DNA from: Saccharothrix espanaensis DSM 44229
Lineage (GTDB): Bacteria > Actinomycetota > Actinomycetes > Mycobacteriales > Pseudonocardiaceae
Length of the DNA stretch: 64,000 nucleotides
Reading direction: 5' to 3'
Assembly (NCBI RefSeq): GCF_000328705.1
Contig: NC_019673.1
Location: forward strand, 1,426,001-1,490,000
Both the position numbers and the translations under genes were made by a program. Shown here piece after piece: positions 26,199 to 36,768 of the stretch; position 1 is the first letter of the stretch; each line of letters starts with the position of its first letter. The notes under the pieces are model-generated. The model was given only the letters and a program-made list of their open reading frames with translations. It had not been told where the DNA came from and ran no database searches.

Positions 26199-26396
26199 AT
26201 GCCCGTTTACGACGCCCTGTACGACATAGCCCGCCAGCGCAACCACGACGACCAGGCCACGGCCACGCGGTACCGGCTCGGCCGGAGCAGGCTCAAAGCC
26301 TTCTCCGGCCTGCTGAAACTCGACTGGGAGGTGGCGCGCGAGCGTCGCTCCCTGGTCGCGAGCGTCGGCTTCTCCTGGCAGCGCACGGCCGGCTGA
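26199..26396 (+). CDS. Small basic hypothetical protein
   Basis: A 65-residue protein (MPVYDALYDIARQRNHDDQ at the start) with high arginine content and no membrane helix. The ATG at 26199 follows GAGGGGG. It lies 96 bases after the ArsR-like regulator, and the interval repeats the GCGCTATATC element of the regulator's own promoter, suggesting shared control. No family recognised. Confidence 0.55.
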   Translation: MPVYDALYDIARQRNHDDQATATRYRLGRSRLKAFSGLLKLDWEVARERRSLVASVGFSWQRTAG

Positions 26397-26467
26397 CCGA
26401 CTGCCCCGCTGGTAGACCCTCCGCCGCCGACGTCCTCCGCCTCCGAGCACTCCGCACAGCCCGAACG

Positions 26468-26508
26468 CGGTGTCCGCCGCCCGACGAGGGGCCGGGCGGC
26501 GGACACCG
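26468..26508. terminator. Bidirectional terminator
   Basis: GGTGTCCGCCGCCCG and CGGGCGGCGGACACC form a perfect 15-base stem (16 with an added C-G pair) around nine bases, placed between the converging small gene and molybdoenzyme gene. Confidence 0.85.
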
Positions 26509-26540
26509 TGTCAATCGGGGTCAGTCGGGGTCGGACGGGG

Positions 26541-28832
26541 TCAGTCGAGCAGCCGTTCCAGCCGCACCACGATCGACTTGGACGTGGGCGTCCCGGAGAC
26601 GTCCGCGGTGGAGTCCAGCGGCACCAGCGGGTTCGCCTCCGGGAAGTACGCCGCCGCGCAGCCCTTCGCGGTCGGGTACGACACCACCCGGAACCGCTCG
26701 GCCCGCCGCTCGGTCACCCCGGTCGGGTCCTCCGGCCACTCGCTGACCAGGTCGACGTAGTGCCCGTCGAGCAGGTCCAGCTCGTCCAGGTCGGCCGGGC
26801 TGACGAACACCACCCGCCGGCCGTCCTTCACCCCGCGGTAGCGGTCGTCCAAGCCGTAGATCGTGGTGTTGTACTGGTCGTGGCTGCGCATGGTCTGCAA
26901 CAGCAGCCGGCCGACCGGCACCCGCAGCACGGTCAGCTCGTTGGCCGAGAAGTGCGCCTTGCCGGTGCGGGTCCCGCTGAACTCGCGGGCATCGCGCGGC
27001 GCGTGCGGCAGCACGAAACCGTCGGGCCGGCGCACCCGCTCGTTGTAGTCCGCGCACCCCGGCACGACCCGGGAGATCCGGTCCCGGACCACGTCGTAGT
27101 CCTTCTCGAACTCCTCCCACGGCACCGGGTGGTCCGGGCCGAGCACGGCCCGCGCCAGCCGGCACACGATGGACACCTCGGACAGCAGGCGGTCGCTCGC
27201 CGGTTCGAGCCGGCCACGCGAGCGGTGCACCACCGACATCGAGTCCTCGACCGTGACGAACTGCTCGCCGCTGTGCTGGAGGTCGCTCTCGGTGCGGCCC
27301 AGCGTGGGCAGGATCAGCGCTGTCTTCCCGTGCACCACGTGCGACCGGTTGAGCTTGGTGGACACGTGAACCGTCAGGTCGCACGACCGCAGCGCGCGCT
27401 CGGTGACCTCCGTGTCCGGCGTGGCGGCCGCGAAGTTGCCGCCCACCGCGAAGAACACCCGTGCCTTGCCGTCGCGCATCGCCCGGATCGAGGCGACCGT
27501 GTCGAGCCCGTGCTCGCGCGGCACGGTGATGCCGAACTCGGTCTCCAGCGCCGACATGAACTTCTCCGGCATCTTCTCCCAGATGCCCATGGTCCGGTCG
27601 CCCTGCACGTTGGAGTGGCCGCGCACCGGGCACAGGCCCGCGCCCGGCTTGCCGATCATCCCGCGCAGCAGCGCCACGTTCGCGATCTCGCGGATGGTCT
27701 GCACCGAGTGCTTGTGCTGGGTCAGGCCCATCGCCCAGCAGAAGATCGTGCGCTGCGAGTCGGCCAGCATCCGGGCCAGCAGCTCCACCTGCTTGCGCGG
27801 CAGCCCGGTCGCCGTGTCGACGGCGTCCCAGTCCAGCTCGCGCACGTGCTCGGCGTACTCGGCGAACCCGTCGGTGTAGTTCCTCACGAACTCGTCGTCG
27901 GCCGCGTCCCAGGACAGCAGCAGGTTCCCGACCGCCTGGAACAGCGCCTGGTCGCCGCCGAGCCGGATCTGCAGGAACTCGTCGGCCAGCTGCGTGCCCG
28001 CGCCGATCACGCCGCGCACGTTCTGCGGGTTCTTGAACCGCAGCAGGCCGGCCTCGGGCAGCGGGTTGACCGCGACGATCTTCGCCCCGGTCTTCTTGGC
28101 CTCCTCCAGCGCGGACAGCATCCGCGGGTGGTTGGTGCCGGGGTTCTGGCCGACCACCACGATCAGGTCGGCGCGGGCGAAGTCGTCGATGCTCACCGAG
28201 CCCTTGCCGATGCCGGTGGTCTCCGACAGCGCCGCGCCGGAGGACTCGTGGCACATGTTCGAGCAGTCCGGCAGGTTGTTCGTGCCGAATGAGCGGACCA
28301 GCAGCTGGTAGAGGAACGCGGCCTCGTTGCTGGTCCGGCCGGAGGTGTAGAACACCGCCTCGTTCGGGTCGGCCAACCCGGTGAGCCGGTCCGCGACCAG
28401 CGCGAACGCGTCGCTCCACGAGATGGGCTGGTAGTGCGAGGCACCCTCGCGCAGCACTACCGGGTCGGTGATCCGGCCCTGCTGGCCCAGCCAGTAGTCG
28501 GTCTTGCCGGCCAGGTCGGCGATCGGGTGCGCGGCGAAGAAGTCCGGACCGACCCGGCGGCGGGTGGCCTCCTCGGCGACGGCCTTCGCGCCGTTCTCGC
28601 AGAACTCGGCCAGCTTGCGGTGCCCCTGCGGCTCGGGCCACGCGCAACCCGGGCAGTCGAACCCCTCGCGCTGGTTGAGCAGCCGCAGCGTGGTCACCGT
28701 GCGGGCCACGCCCATCTGCTCCACGCCGCGCTTGAGCGACACGGCCACGCCGGGAATCCCGGCCGCCCACCGCTTGGGTCCGGTCACGTCGAGCCGCGAC
28801 TCGTCGATGTCGTGCTGGGGTGGCTTGCTCAT
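26541..28832 (-). CDS. FdhF/YdeP-family molybdopterin oxidoreductase
   Basis: A 763-residue bis-MGD enzyme of the FdhF/YdeP group: an N-terminal region with DCPGCAWPEP, then cofactor-binding stretches such as FYTSGRTSNEAAFLYQLL, NMCHESSG, VVVGQNPGTNHPRM and GLCPVRGHSNVQGDRT, and a C-terminal MopB-type barrel. It lacks the usual four-cysteine FeS motif of classical formate dehydrogenases, as expected for YdeP types. The ATG at 28832 gives the family N-terminus (MSKPPQHDIDESR). FdhD encoded nearby is its likely maturation factor. Substrate in vivo is uncertain; formate is only one candidate. Confidence 0.88.
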   Translation of the reverse strand: MSKPPQHDIDESRLDVTGPKRWAAGIPGVAVSLKRGVEQMGVARTVTTLRLLNQREGFDCPGCAWPEPQGHRKLAEFCENGAKAVAEEATRRRVGPDFFAAHPIADLAGKTDYWLGQQGRITDPVVLREGASHYQPISWSDAFALVADRLTGLADPNEAVFYTSGRTSNEAAFLYQLLVRSFGTNNLPDCSNMCHESSGAALSETTGIGKGSVSIDDFARADLIVVVGQNPGTNHPRMLSALEEAKKTGAKIVAVNPLPEAGLLRFKNPQNVRGVIGAGTQLADEFLQIRLGGDQALFQAVGNLLLSWDAADDEFVRNYTDGFAEYAEHVRELDWDAVDTATGLPRKQVELLARMLADSQRTIFCWAMGLTQHKHSVQTIREIANVALLRGMIGKPGAGLCPVRGHSNVQGDRTMGIWEKMPEKFMSALETEFGITVPREHGLDTVASIRAMRDGKARVFFAVGGNFAAATPDTEVTERALRSCDLTVHVSTKLNRSHVVHGKTALILPTLGRTESDLQHSGEQFVTVEDSMSVVHRSRGRLEPASDRLLSEVSIVCRLARAVLGPDHPVPWEEFEKDYDVVRDRISRVVPGCADYNERVRRPDGFVLPHAPRDAREFSGTRTGKAHFSANELTVLRVPVGRLLLQTMRSHDQYNTTIYGLDDRYRGVKDGRRVVFVSPADLDELDLLDGHYVDLVSEWPEDPTGVTERRAERFRVVSYPTAKGCAAAYFPEANPLVPLDSTADVSGTPTSKSIVVRLERLLD

Positions 28833-29045
28833 GGGGACCATTGTGCGCTGGCGCGCCCCGCGCGAGCGCGCCAGCGGTACCGCGATCCACCGTCGGCGAC
28901 GGGGTGGCGCCGGACCGCTGTCACGGGCCCCAAGGGGTTGAGAACGGCCCGTGAATCCGATGCCGGGTCCCCGCGGCGACCGGTGATCACGGTGAATTGT
29001 GAGCGGCGCCACTGATCGCGCGAATCGACCGATCGGGTGACCTGG

Positions 29046-30005
29046 TCAGCCGCAGCTGTCCCGGATCTCCAGCGACCGGTTCGGGTCGAAGTAGTCCTCG
29101 GACGGCCCGTCGCCGGCCCCGTCCCCGGTGTCGTCGGCGCGGTCGGGGCGTTCGCTGATGCCCGGCGCGAGGAAGCCCTGCTTCGCCGCCTCGCACGCGA
29201 TCGAGAAGTCGTAACCGTCCGTGTCGTCGGTCCACAGGCCGTTGCTCTCCGGCGCGAACGTGTCGCCGCTGCGGACGACGTAGGTCATGGTCACCCGCCG
29301 CACGACCACGACGTCCATCGGGCTCGTCGGCGTCTTGTCGGTCTCGAACGCGTAGGCGAACACGTAGTTCGTGCGCACCACGAGTTCGCCCGGCTGCCCG
29401 GCCTCGGCGGTCATCGTGCCGTTCACCTTGGGCCCGGCGGGCAGCAGCCGCTGGCCCTTGGCGATCCGGGTCACCGCCATCGACGCCTCGGCGTCGTGCC
29501 GCCCGTCGAAGAGCTGGCGCATCTGGTCCTGCAGGTCGTGGGCGAGCAGGCCGATGTACCGCTCGACGTCGTGGTCCTGGATCACCGAGCGCTCCAGCCG
29601 TGAGGTCACCACGGCCTGCTTGACCTGCCGGTACGCCGCCGCGACCTGTTCGGCGGTGAACCCGCCGACGGGCGTGGCCGCCGGCGGCGCGACGCCCGCC
29701 TCGCCGTCGGCCCAGCCGTCGGCGGGCGTGTTGCGGAACGGCCGCTCGGGGTCGATCCGGAAGGTCTCCTCGGCGGGAGCGCTCAGCGCCTCCTCGACCC
29801 CGGCGAACGTGCCCTCGCGGTAGAGCCCGAACAGCAGAGCGGCGATCGCCACCACCGCGATCGCGGTGACGATCCGCCCGCCGTTGGCCTTGACCCGAGC
29901 CGCCCGCCGCTGCTTGCGGAACTCCCTGCGGGCGCGCTTGTCGGCCTCCGCGATCCACTTCGCGTCACGCAGGTCGGGGTGGTCGTCGAGCCCGTCGGTG
30001 TGCAC
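29046..30005 (-). CDS. Membrane-anchored hypothetical protein, paralogue A
   Basis: A 319-residue protein with a basic cytoplasmic N-terminus, one membrane helix at about residues 44-62 (IVTAIAVVAIAALLFGLY) and an extracellular domain. Motifs shared with the next gene include GGFTAEQVAAAYRQVKQAVV, SRLERSVIQDHDVE and CEAAKQGFLAPG. The acidic C-terminal tail ends in a cysteine. Function unknown; the tandem paralogues suggest a local duplication. Confidence 0.7.
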   Translation of the reverse strand: MHTDGLDDHPDLRDAKWIAEADKRARREFRKQRRAARVKANGGRIVTAIAVVAIAALLFGLYREGTFAGVEEALSAPAEETFRIDPERPFRNTPADGWADGEAGVAPPAATPVGGFTAEQVAAAYRQVKQAVVTSRLERSVIQDHDVERYIGLLAHDLQDQMRQLFDGRHDAEASMAVTRIAKGQRLLPAGPKVNGTMTAEAGQPGELVVRTNYVFAYAFETDKTPTSPMDVVVVRRVTMTYVVRSGDTFAPESNGLWTDDTDGYDFSIACEAAKQGFLAPGISERPDRADDTGDGAGDGPSEDYFDPNRSLEIRDSCG

Positions 30006-30086
30006 TTGCCCCCCAGCAGGTGTGATCAGTGCGCCGATCCCCTGATCGGGTGACGGCCGGCGGACGTTAGCAGGCTCGCCGCACGC

Positions 30087-30878
30087 TCAGCAGTTGTCTT
30101 TCCGCCAGGCGCTCCCCGGTGGCGCGATGAAGCCCTTCGGCGAGGCCTTGCACGTGGCGGAGTGCGTGCTCTCGTGGACCGGCCCCACCTCGACCTGCGG
30201 AACGTCGCCCACGAACGTGACCAGGTAGGTCATGTCGGTCCGGCTCACGACGGCGGGCCTGCCCGGCGGCGGGGAGCCGGTGGCGAACACGTAGGACACC
30301 GAGTAGTCGGCACGCACCTCCAGACCGCCGCCGCGGACCTGCGCGCGCATGGTCCCGGTCACCGGGGGGACGCCCGGCGCGAGCTTCTCGCCCGTCGCGA
30401 TCCGGTTCACGATCGCCGTCTGCACCTGCCGGTCCGGCTCGGCCCATGCTTTGCGCAACGGCCCCTGCTGAGCGGGCGCGAGCAGCGCGAGCACCGGTTC
30501 CACGTCGTGGTCGCGCAGCACCCGCAGGTCCAGCCGCGAGGCCACGACCACCCTCCGGACCCGCTCGTACGCAGCCGCCACCTGCTCCGCGGTGAACTCA
30601 CCCACCGCTACGGCCTCCGGCACGACGATCCCCGCCTCGCCCTCGGGCCAGGTCGTGATCTCCAAGACGGCGGGCGGCAGCCCCTGGGTGGTGGACGGGC
30701 GCTGCGGCAGCGGGGCGGGTCCTTGCTCCGTCTCCCACGCCAGCGCCACCACGGGCGCGGCGAACAGCAGCAGAGCGGTGCCCCACACCAGCACGCGGTG
30801 GCGTTGTCGCCAGGTGCGTCCCCGGCTGTCGCGGTGCTCGGACACCACGTCGTCCGCTTCCCCGTCGTCGCTGCGCAC
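30087..30878 (-). CDS. Membrane-anchored hypothetical protein, paralogue B
   Basis: A 263-residue protein paralogous to the downstream neighbour: membrane helix near residues 26-44 (VLVWGTALLLFAAPVVALAW), then GEFTAEQVAAAYERVRRVVV, SRLDLRVLRDHDVEPVLAL and CKASPKGFIAPPG. The GTG at 30878 follows GGGTGGGGTT. The 81-base gap and shared orientation suggest co-transcription of the pair. It is divergent from valS. Function unknown. Confidence 0.7.
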   Translation of the reverse strand: MRSDDGEADDVVSEHRDSRGRTWRQRHRVLVWGTALLLFAAPVVALAWETEQGPAPLPQRPSTTQGLPPAVLEITTWPEGEAGIVVPEAVAVGEFTAEQVAAAYERVRRVVVASRLDLRVLRDHDVEPVLALLAPAQQGPLRKAWAEPDRQVQTAIVNRIATGEKLAPGVPPVTGTMRAQVRGGGLEVRADYSVSYVFATGSPPPGRPAVVSRTDMTYLVTFVGDVPQVEVGPVHESTHSATCKASPKGFIAPPGSAWRKDNC

Positions 30879-30998
30879 GGTAACCCCACCCCCAAGCCGG
30901 TGACAACGGCACCCAGCGTGGTGGAGGCCGTCGGCAGGTGGGGGCGTTACCAGGTATCTGATTCGAAGTCGATACCGCGACCTCCGTAGACTTCCCAC

Positions 30999-33629
30999 GT
31001 GACTGAAACGCCCACCGCACCCCAGCGCTCCGAACTCCCGCCGGCCTGGAACCCGGCCGAGGTAGAAGCCGGGCTGTACCAGCGGTGGGTCGATCGCGGC
31101 TACTTCACGGCCGACGCGACCAGCGACAAGCCGCCGTTCTCCATCGTGCTGCCCCCGCCGAACGTCAACGGCAGCCTGCACATGGGCCACGCCCTCAACC
31201 ACAGCGTCATGGACGCCCTCACCCGCCGCCGGCGGATGCAGGGCTACGAGGTGCTGTGGCTGCCGGGCACGGACCACGCGGGCATCGCCACCCAGACGGC
31301 GGTCGAGCGCGCGCTGGCCTCCGAGGGCATGTCCCGGCACGACCTGGGCCGCGAGAAGTTCGTGGAGCGGGTCTGGCAGTGGCGCGAGGAGGTCGGCGGC
31401 CGGATCCTCGGCCAGATGCGCCGCCTCGGCGACGGCGTGGACTGGGACCGGGTCCGGTTCACCATGGACGAGGGCCTGTCCCGGTCGGTCCAGACGATCT
31501 TCAAGCGGCTGTTCGACGACGGCCTGATCTACCGCGCCGAGCGGATCATCAACTGGTGCCCGCGCTGCCAGACCGCGCTGTCGGACATCGAGGTCGACCA
31601 CTCCGAGGACGACGGCGAACTGGTCTCGATCCGGTACGGCTCCGGCGCGAGCTCGATCATCGTCGCGACCACCCGCGCGGAGACCATGCTGGGCGACACG
31701 GCGGTGGCCGTGCACCCGGAGGACGAGCGCTACCGGCACCTCATCGGCACCGACGTCGAGGTCCCGCTGACCGGCCGGTACGTGCCGGTCGTGGCGGACG
31801 AGCACGTCGACCCGAAGTTCGGCACCGGCGCGGTCAAGGTGACCCCGGCGCACGACCCGAACGACTTCGAGATCGGCCGCCGGCACGACCTGCCGATGCT
31901 GACCGTGATGGACGGCCGCGGCGTGATCACCGCGAAGGGCCCGTTCGAGGGCCTGGACCGGTTCGAGGCGCGCCCCGCCGTGGTCGCCGCGCTGCGCGAG
32001 CAGGGCCGGATCGTCGCCGAGAAGCGCCCCTACCAGCACTCCGTCGGCCACTGCTCGCGGTGCGACACGGTGATCGAGCCGCGCCTGTCGCTGCAGTGGT
32101 GGGTGAAGGTCGAGCCGCTGGCCCGCGAGGCCGCGGCCGCCGTGCGCGACGGCCGCACCAAGATCCACCCGCCGGAGCTGGCCAAGCGCTACTTCGACTG
32201 GGTCGACAACCTCAACGACTGGTGCATCTCGCGCCAGCTCTGGTGGGGGCACCGCATCCCGGTCTGGTACGGCCCCAACGACAAGGTGATGTGCGTCGGG
32301 CCCGACGACGAGCCGCCCGGCGAGGGCTGGACGCAGGACGAGGACGTGCTCGACACGTGGTTCTCCTCGGGCCTGTGGCCGTTCTCCACGCTGGGCTGGC
32401 CCGCCCAGACCGCCGACCTGGCGAAGTTCTACCCGACCAGCGTGCTGTCCACCGGCTACGACATCCTGTTCTTCTGGGTCGTCCGGATGATGATGTTCGG
32501 CCTGTACGCGATGGACGGCAAGCAGCCGTTCGACCACGTGTTCCTGCACGGCCTGATCCGCGACCAGCACGGCAAGAAGATGTCGAAGTCGCGCGGCAAC
32601 GGCATCGACCCGCTGGACTGGATGGACTCCTACGGCGCGGACGCCACCCGGTTCACGCTGCTGCGCGGCGCGAACCCCGGCTCCGACCTGGCGATCGCCG
32701 AGGAGTGGGCGGCCGGCTCCCGCAACTTCACCACGAAGCTGTGGAACGCGACCCGGTTCGCGCTGGGCAACGGCGCGACCGTGCAGCGGCCGGTGCCGGC
32801 CCGCGAGCAGCTCACCGACGCCGACCGCTGGATCCTCGACCTGCTCGACCAGCTGGTCACCGACGTGGACGGGCAGTTCGAGGCGTTCCAGTTCGGCAAG
32901 CTCGCCGAGGGGCTCTACCACTTCACCTGGGACGAGTTCTGCGACTGGTACCTGGAACTGGCCAAGGTGCAGATCGCCGAGGGCGGCGCGCGGGCCGAGG
33001 CGACCCAGGCGGTGCTCGGGCACGTGCTCGACGTCGTGCTGCGGCTGCTGCACCCGCTCGCGCCGTTCATCACCGAGACGCTGTGGACGGCGCTGACCGG
33101 CGGCGAGTCGGTGGTGGTCGCCGACTGGCCGAAGCCGCACGGCGGCGCGCGCGACGAGGTCGCCGCGAGCCGGATCGAGGGCCTCAAGAAGCTGGTCACC
33201 GAGATCCGCCGGTTCCGCTCCGACCAGGGCCTCAAGCCCGCCCAGAAGGTCGCGGGCAAGGTCCGCGGCGCGTGCTGCGTCGACCTGGTCGACCAGGTGC
33301 CCGCGGTGCGCGTGCTGACCCGGATGACCGAGCCGGGCGAGGAGTTCACCGCCTCGGCGCAGATCGAGGTCGGCCTGCCCAAGGGCGCGGTGAAGGTCGA
33401 GCTGGACCTGTCCGGCGCGATCGACGTGGTCGCCGAGCGCAAGCGGCTGGCCAAGGACCTGGCGGTGGCCGAGAAGGAACGCGCCCAGTGCGAGGGCAAG
33501 CTGAACAACCCGGCGTTCACCGACAAGGCACCGGCCGAGGTGGTCGCGAAGATCCAGGCCCGGCTGACGGCGGCCAACGCCGACATCGAGCGCATCCACG
33601 CCCGCCTCGACACGCTGCCGCAGTCGTGA
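30999..33629 (+). CDS. valS: Valyl-tRNA synthetase
   Basis: An 876-residue class I synthetase charging tRNA-Val. The HIGH-type motif is in [15 protein letters not shown] (about residues 52-66), the KMSKS motif in KKMSKSRGN near 526, the editing (CP1) domain lies between them, and a C-terminal coiled-coil arm ends the protein ([20 protein letters not shown]). The start is GTG at 30999. I see no T-box leader in the 120-base upstream region. folC follows with a four-base overlap. Confidence 0.97.
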   Translation: MTETPTAPQRSELPPAWNPAEVEAGLYQRWVDRGYFTADATSDKPPFSIVLPPPNVNGSLHMGHALNHSVMDALTRRRRMQGYEVLWLPGTDHAGIATQTAVERALASEGMSRHDLGREKFVERVWQWREEVGGRILGQMRRLGDGVDWDRVRFTMDEGLSRSVQTIFKRLFDDGLIYRAERIINWCPRCQTALSDIEVDHSEDDGELVSIRYGSGASSIIVATTRAETMLGDTAVAVHPEDERYRHLIGTDVEVPLTGRYVPVVADEHVDPKFGTGAVKVTPAHDPNDFEIGRRHDLPMLTVMDGRGVITAKGPFEGLDRFEARPAVVAALREQGRIVAEKRPYQHSVGHCSRCDTVIEPRLSLQWWVKVEPLAREAAAAVRDGRTKIHPPELAKRYFDWVDNLNDWCISRQLWWGHRIPVWYGPNDKVMCVGPDDEPPGEGWTQDEDVLDTWFSSGLWPFSTLGWPAQTADLAKFYPTSVLSTGYDILFFWVVRMMMFGLYAMDGKQPFDHVFLHGLIRDQHGKKMSKSRGNGIDPLDWMDSYGADATRFTLLRGANPGSDLAIAEEWAAGSRNFTTKLWNATRFALGNGATVQRPVPAREQLTDADRWILDLLDQLVTDVDGQFEAFQFGKLAEGLYHFTWDEFCDWYLELAKVQIAEGGARAEATQAVLGHVLDVVLRLLHPLAPFITETLWTALTGGESVVVADWPKPHGGARDEVAASRIEGLKKLVTEIRRFRSDQGLKPAQKVAGKVRGACCVDLVDQVPAVRVLTRMTEPGEEFTASAQIEVGLPKGAVKVELDLSGAIDVVAERKRLAKDLAVAEKERAQCEGKLNNPAFTDKAPAEVVAKIQARLTAANADIERIHARLDTLPQS

Positions 33630-34984
33630 CCGGGCCCGACTCGCTGGACGAGCTCCGCCAGGTCGAGGCGGAGCTCAACCAGCGCTGGCCGGAGACCAAG
33701 CTCGAACCGAGCCTGGACCGGATCAAGGCGCTGGCCGAGCTGATGGGCGACCCGCAGACGTCCTACCCGGTGCTGCACATCACCGGCACCAACGGCAAGA
33801 CGTCGACCTCGCGGATGATCGACGCGCTGCTGACCCGGGTCGGCCTGCGCACCGGCCGCTACACCAGCCCGCACCTCCAGCTGGTGACCGAGCGGATCAA
33901 CGTCGACAACGAGCCGCTCAGCCCGCAGCGCTACGTCGAGGTCTACCGCGACATCGAACCGCTGGTGTCCGTCGTGGACAGCCGCAACGAGGTGCCGCTG
34001 AGCAAGTTCGAGGTGCTCACCGGGATGGCGTTCGCGGCGTTCGCGGACGCCCCGGTGGAAGCCGCCGTGGTCGAGGTGGGCCTGGGCGGGCGCTGGGACG
34101 CGACGAACATCGCCGACGGCCAGATCGCGGTGATCACGCCGGTCGGCATCGACCACGTCGAGTACCTGGGCTCCACGCTGGAGGGCATCGCCGAGGAGAA
34201 GGCCGGGATCATCAAGCCCGGCGCGGTGGCGCTGCTGGCCGAGCAGGACCCGGTGGTCGAGCAGGTGCTGCTGCGCCGGATCGCCGAGGTCGACGCCATG
34301 GTCGCCCGGCAGGGCTCCGAGTTCGGGGTGCTCCAGCGGGACGTGGCCGTCGGCGGGCAGATGCTGCGGTTGCAGGGCCTCGGCGGCGTGTACGAAGAGG
34401 TGTTCCTGCCGCTGCACGGCGCGCACCAGGCGGCGAACGCGGCGCTCGCGCTGGCCTCCGTGGAGGCGTTCTTCGGTGCCGGGGCGGACCGCCAGATCGA
34501 CGTGGACGCGGTGCGCGAGGCGTTCGCCACCGTCGCGTCACCGGGCCGGCTGGAACGGGTGCGGTCCGCGCCCACCGTGCTGGTCGACGCCGCGCACAAC
34601 CCGCACGGCGCGAAAGCCCTGGCCAAGGCGCTGGACGAGGAGTTCGGGTTCCGCAAGCTGGTCGCGGTCATCGGCGTGATGGACGACAAGGACGCCGTGG
34701 GCATCCTCAGCGAACTGGAGCCCGTGGTGCACGAGGTCGTGCTCACCGCGAACTCGTCACCGCGCGCGATGGACCCGGACCTGCTGGCCGGCGTGGCGAT
34801 CCCGATCTTCGGCGAGGACCGGATGTACGTGCAGCCGCACCTGGTCGACGCGCTGGAGGAAGCCGTGCGACTGGCAGAGGAGGACGACGGCGGCGACGTG
34901 ATGTCCGGCGGCGGCGTGATCGTGACGGGCTCCGTGGTGACCGCCGGCGAGGCCCGCGCCCTGTTCGGCAAGGAGCCGTCGTGA
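33626..34984 (+). CDS. folC: Folylpolyglutamate synthase / dihydrofolate synthase
   Basis: A 452-residue Mur-ligase-fold enzyme that adds glutamates to folates. The P-loop is [14 protein letters not shown] (about residues 51-64); [26 protein letters not shown] and the C-terminal [14 protein letters not shown] are family signatures. The GTG at 33626 overlaps the valS stop (GTGA); valS-folC is a common actinobacterial pair. A DUF4233 protein follows with a further overlap. Confidence 0.95.
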   Translation: MTGPDSLDELRQVEAELNQRWPETKLEPSLDRIKALAELMGDPQTSYPVLHITGTNGKTSTSRMIDALLTRVGLRTGRYTSPHLQLVTERINVDNEPLSPQRYVEVYRDIEPLVSVVDSRNEVPLSKFEVLTGMAFAAFADAPVEAAVVEVGLGGRWDATNIADGQIAVITPVGIDHVEYLGSTLEGIAEEKAGIIKPGAVALLAEQDPVVEQVLLRRIAEVDAMVARQGSEFGVLQRDVAVGGQMLRLQGLGGVYEEVFLPLHGAHQAANAALALASVEAFFGAGADRQIDVDAVREAFATVASPGRLERVRSAPTVLVDAAHNPHGAKALAKALDEEFGFRKLVAVIGVMDDKDAVGILSELEPVVHEVVLTANSSPRAMDPDLLAGVAIPIFGEDRMYVQPHLVDALEEAVRLAEEDDGGDVMSGGGVIVTGSVVTAGEARALFGKEPS

Positions 34985-35379
34985 CAACACCGGCGGGCGT
35001 GCCCGCGCCCAAGAAGGACCCGATGAAGTCGTTCCGCGGCATCATGGCCGGGACGCTCATCCTGGAAGTGATCGTGGTCGCCCTGGCGCTGCCGGTGGTG
35101 GCGAAGCTGGGCGGCGGGATCGGCACCGGCACGGGCTACCTGGTGCTGGGCCTGATCGTGGCCCTGATCGGCACCTGCGCGCTGCTCAAGCGCCCGTGGA
35201 TCGTGTGGGTGATCGCGCTCCTGCACGTGGTGATGATCGCGTCGTGGCCGCTGCTGACCGCGCTGGGCGCGATCGGCGTGCTGTTCAGCCTGGTCTGGGT
35301 GTACCTGCTGTGGCTGCGCCGCGACGTGGCCAAGCGGATGGCCGCGGGCCGCCTGCCCAGCCAGCAGCAATCCGCTTAG
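34981..35379 (+). CDS. DUF4233 membrane protein
   Basis: A 132-residue protein with four predicted membrane helices, beginning KSFRGIMAGTLILEVIVVAL. DUF4233 proteins are found almost always directly after folC in actinobacteria, usually before ndk. Here the folC overlap is kept (GTGA at 34981), but ndk lies 12.5 kb away at 47849, so the accessory block 35,384-47,700 may have been inserted within an ancestral valS-folC-DUF4233-ndk order. Function unknown. Confidence 0.85.
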   Translation: MTTPAGVPAPKKDPMKSFRGIMAGTLILEVIVVALALPVVAKLGGGIGTGTGYLVLGLIVALIGTCALLKRPWIVWVIALLHVVMIASWPLLTALGAIGVLFSLVWVYLLWLRRDVAKRMAAGRLPSQQQSA

Positions 35380-35383
35380 CCGC

Positions 35384-36331
35384 TCACCGCCCGTCGCGGA
35401 TCCCTTGGCCCCGGTGAAGTCGGCGCGGAACACCGCCGCGCCGCCGAGGTCGGTGTCGGTCAGGTCCGCGTAGTCGAGGTGCGCGTCGCGCAGGTCGGTC
35501 ATGGACAGGTCGGCCCGCACGAGGTAGGCCTCGCTCAACCGGATGCCCCGCAGGTTGCCCGCCTGGAGGTTGGCGCCCGCCAGGTGCGCGCCGCGCAGGT
35601 CGACGCCGCTGAGGTCCGCGCCGTACAGGTAGCCCCGGTCAGGTCGATCGTGGTCGCCGCCCAGAAGTGCTCGGGCTGGTCGCGCCGGCGGTGGTGGGCC
35701 AAGACCCGGTGCGCCGTGATCCGGACCTGTCGCTCCTGCGCCCGCGCGGTGACCAGCTCGTCGAACCGCTCGCGCTCGGCGGTGGACGCGTCGTCGGGCA
35801 GCACGCCCGGCACGGCCGGGAACGGCATCCGCAGGTAGGCGCACAGGACGTTGAGGATCGTCGTGCGCTGTTCAGGCTCGGCCTGGCCGAGGCGCTGCAT
35901 GGCGTACAGGCCGGCCAGCCGGACGGCGGCGTGCGCCGACCCGAGCTGGTCGGCGGCCTTGTGTAGAGGTCGGTGACCCGGCGCTCGCGCGCGTCGGCCT
36001 CGGTCGCGGCGGCCACCCGCTCCTGGTGGCTCTGGTCGATTTCCTTCTGCCGCAGCCCGATCTCGATCGAACGCTGCCGCCGCCACGCCAGGTACAACGC
36101 CACTGCCCCACCGCCGCCGACCCCGACGCTCAAGCCGATCCGCAACGCGTCGAACCGCGCGGACACCAGCTCGCTCCCCGCCAGACCACTCGTCCCCGCC
36201 CACCACAGCGCGGTCACCGCACCGGCGGTCAACAGGAGCGCACCCCCGGCGACGACTGCCATCCACCGCCCGGAGAGGACGTTCGGGATCGCGCTCGCGC
36301 CCCGTGCGGGTAAACCACTCGTTTCACTCAC
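35384..36331 (-). pseudogene. Pentapeptide-repeat membrane protein, frameshifted three times
   Basis: Read from GTG 36331 the frame gives two N-terminal membrane helices, a charged helix (QKEIDQSHQERVAAATEAD) and ERRVTDLYT. It then continues in another frame from about 35,960 (KAADQLGSAHAAVRLAGLYA), a third frame from about 35,635 (pentapeptide repeats YGADLSGVDLRGAHLAGANL), and a fourth near 35,402 needed to reach the natural stop at 35384. Each break is explained by one missing base, in AC(C)AAGG, GGGGC(C)TAC and AAGG(G)GATCC. Either a real pseudogene or clustered sequencing errors. Intact relatives are about 310 residues. Confidence 0.75.
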
Positions 36332-36768
36332 ACCTGATCATCGCCCGACCCGGCACAGACGCTTCACCCCGTACGGACAACGGCCTGACCGATCTGACTT
36401 CCGAGCGCTTGCGCACAGCAGGACGTCTGGACGTGGGTGCGCGGGCGATGCCGCGCGACGACGCTCGACCGGTTCAAGCTGGTGCAGCACGTCAGGCCAA
36501 GGCCACCATTGACCAGCGGCGGCTGGTTCGGGAGATCCGTGTCGCGCGCAGCTGTCACGACGCCGTGAATCCGGAGTTCGGCCATCGACGTCCGCGACAA
36601 CCACTACGGGGTCCAAGCGCGAAGGCGGCTGGATCGACCAGGACCGGGGCGACTACACCGGCCGTGACCACTGAACACGGGATCCCCGCGTGACGCTGAC
36701 CGGCGGATGTCGCCCGGTGAGCAGCCCGAGTTCACCGGGGGTTCGGGTTCGGCGGTTACAAACCGGCC
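36332..36768. other. Interval without a clear gene, possible coding relic at its end
   Basis: No intact gene is visible. At 36612-36674 one frame reads SKREGGWIDQDRGDYTGRDH before a stop, preceded in another frame by IDVRDNHYGVQ; this looks protein-like and may be the tail of a decayed gene I cannot identify. The phoD promoter should lie in the last 100 bases. Confidence 0.35.

Noticed and set aside
30879..30998. T-box riboswitch upstream of valS
   Set aside because: The interval is too short and lacks a T-box core; only a 6-base GGTATC/GATACC repeat is present.
30087..33599. Minus-strand frame of 1170 codons across valS
   Set aside because: Only its last about 263 codons are protein-like (paralogue B); the rest is the antisense of valS.
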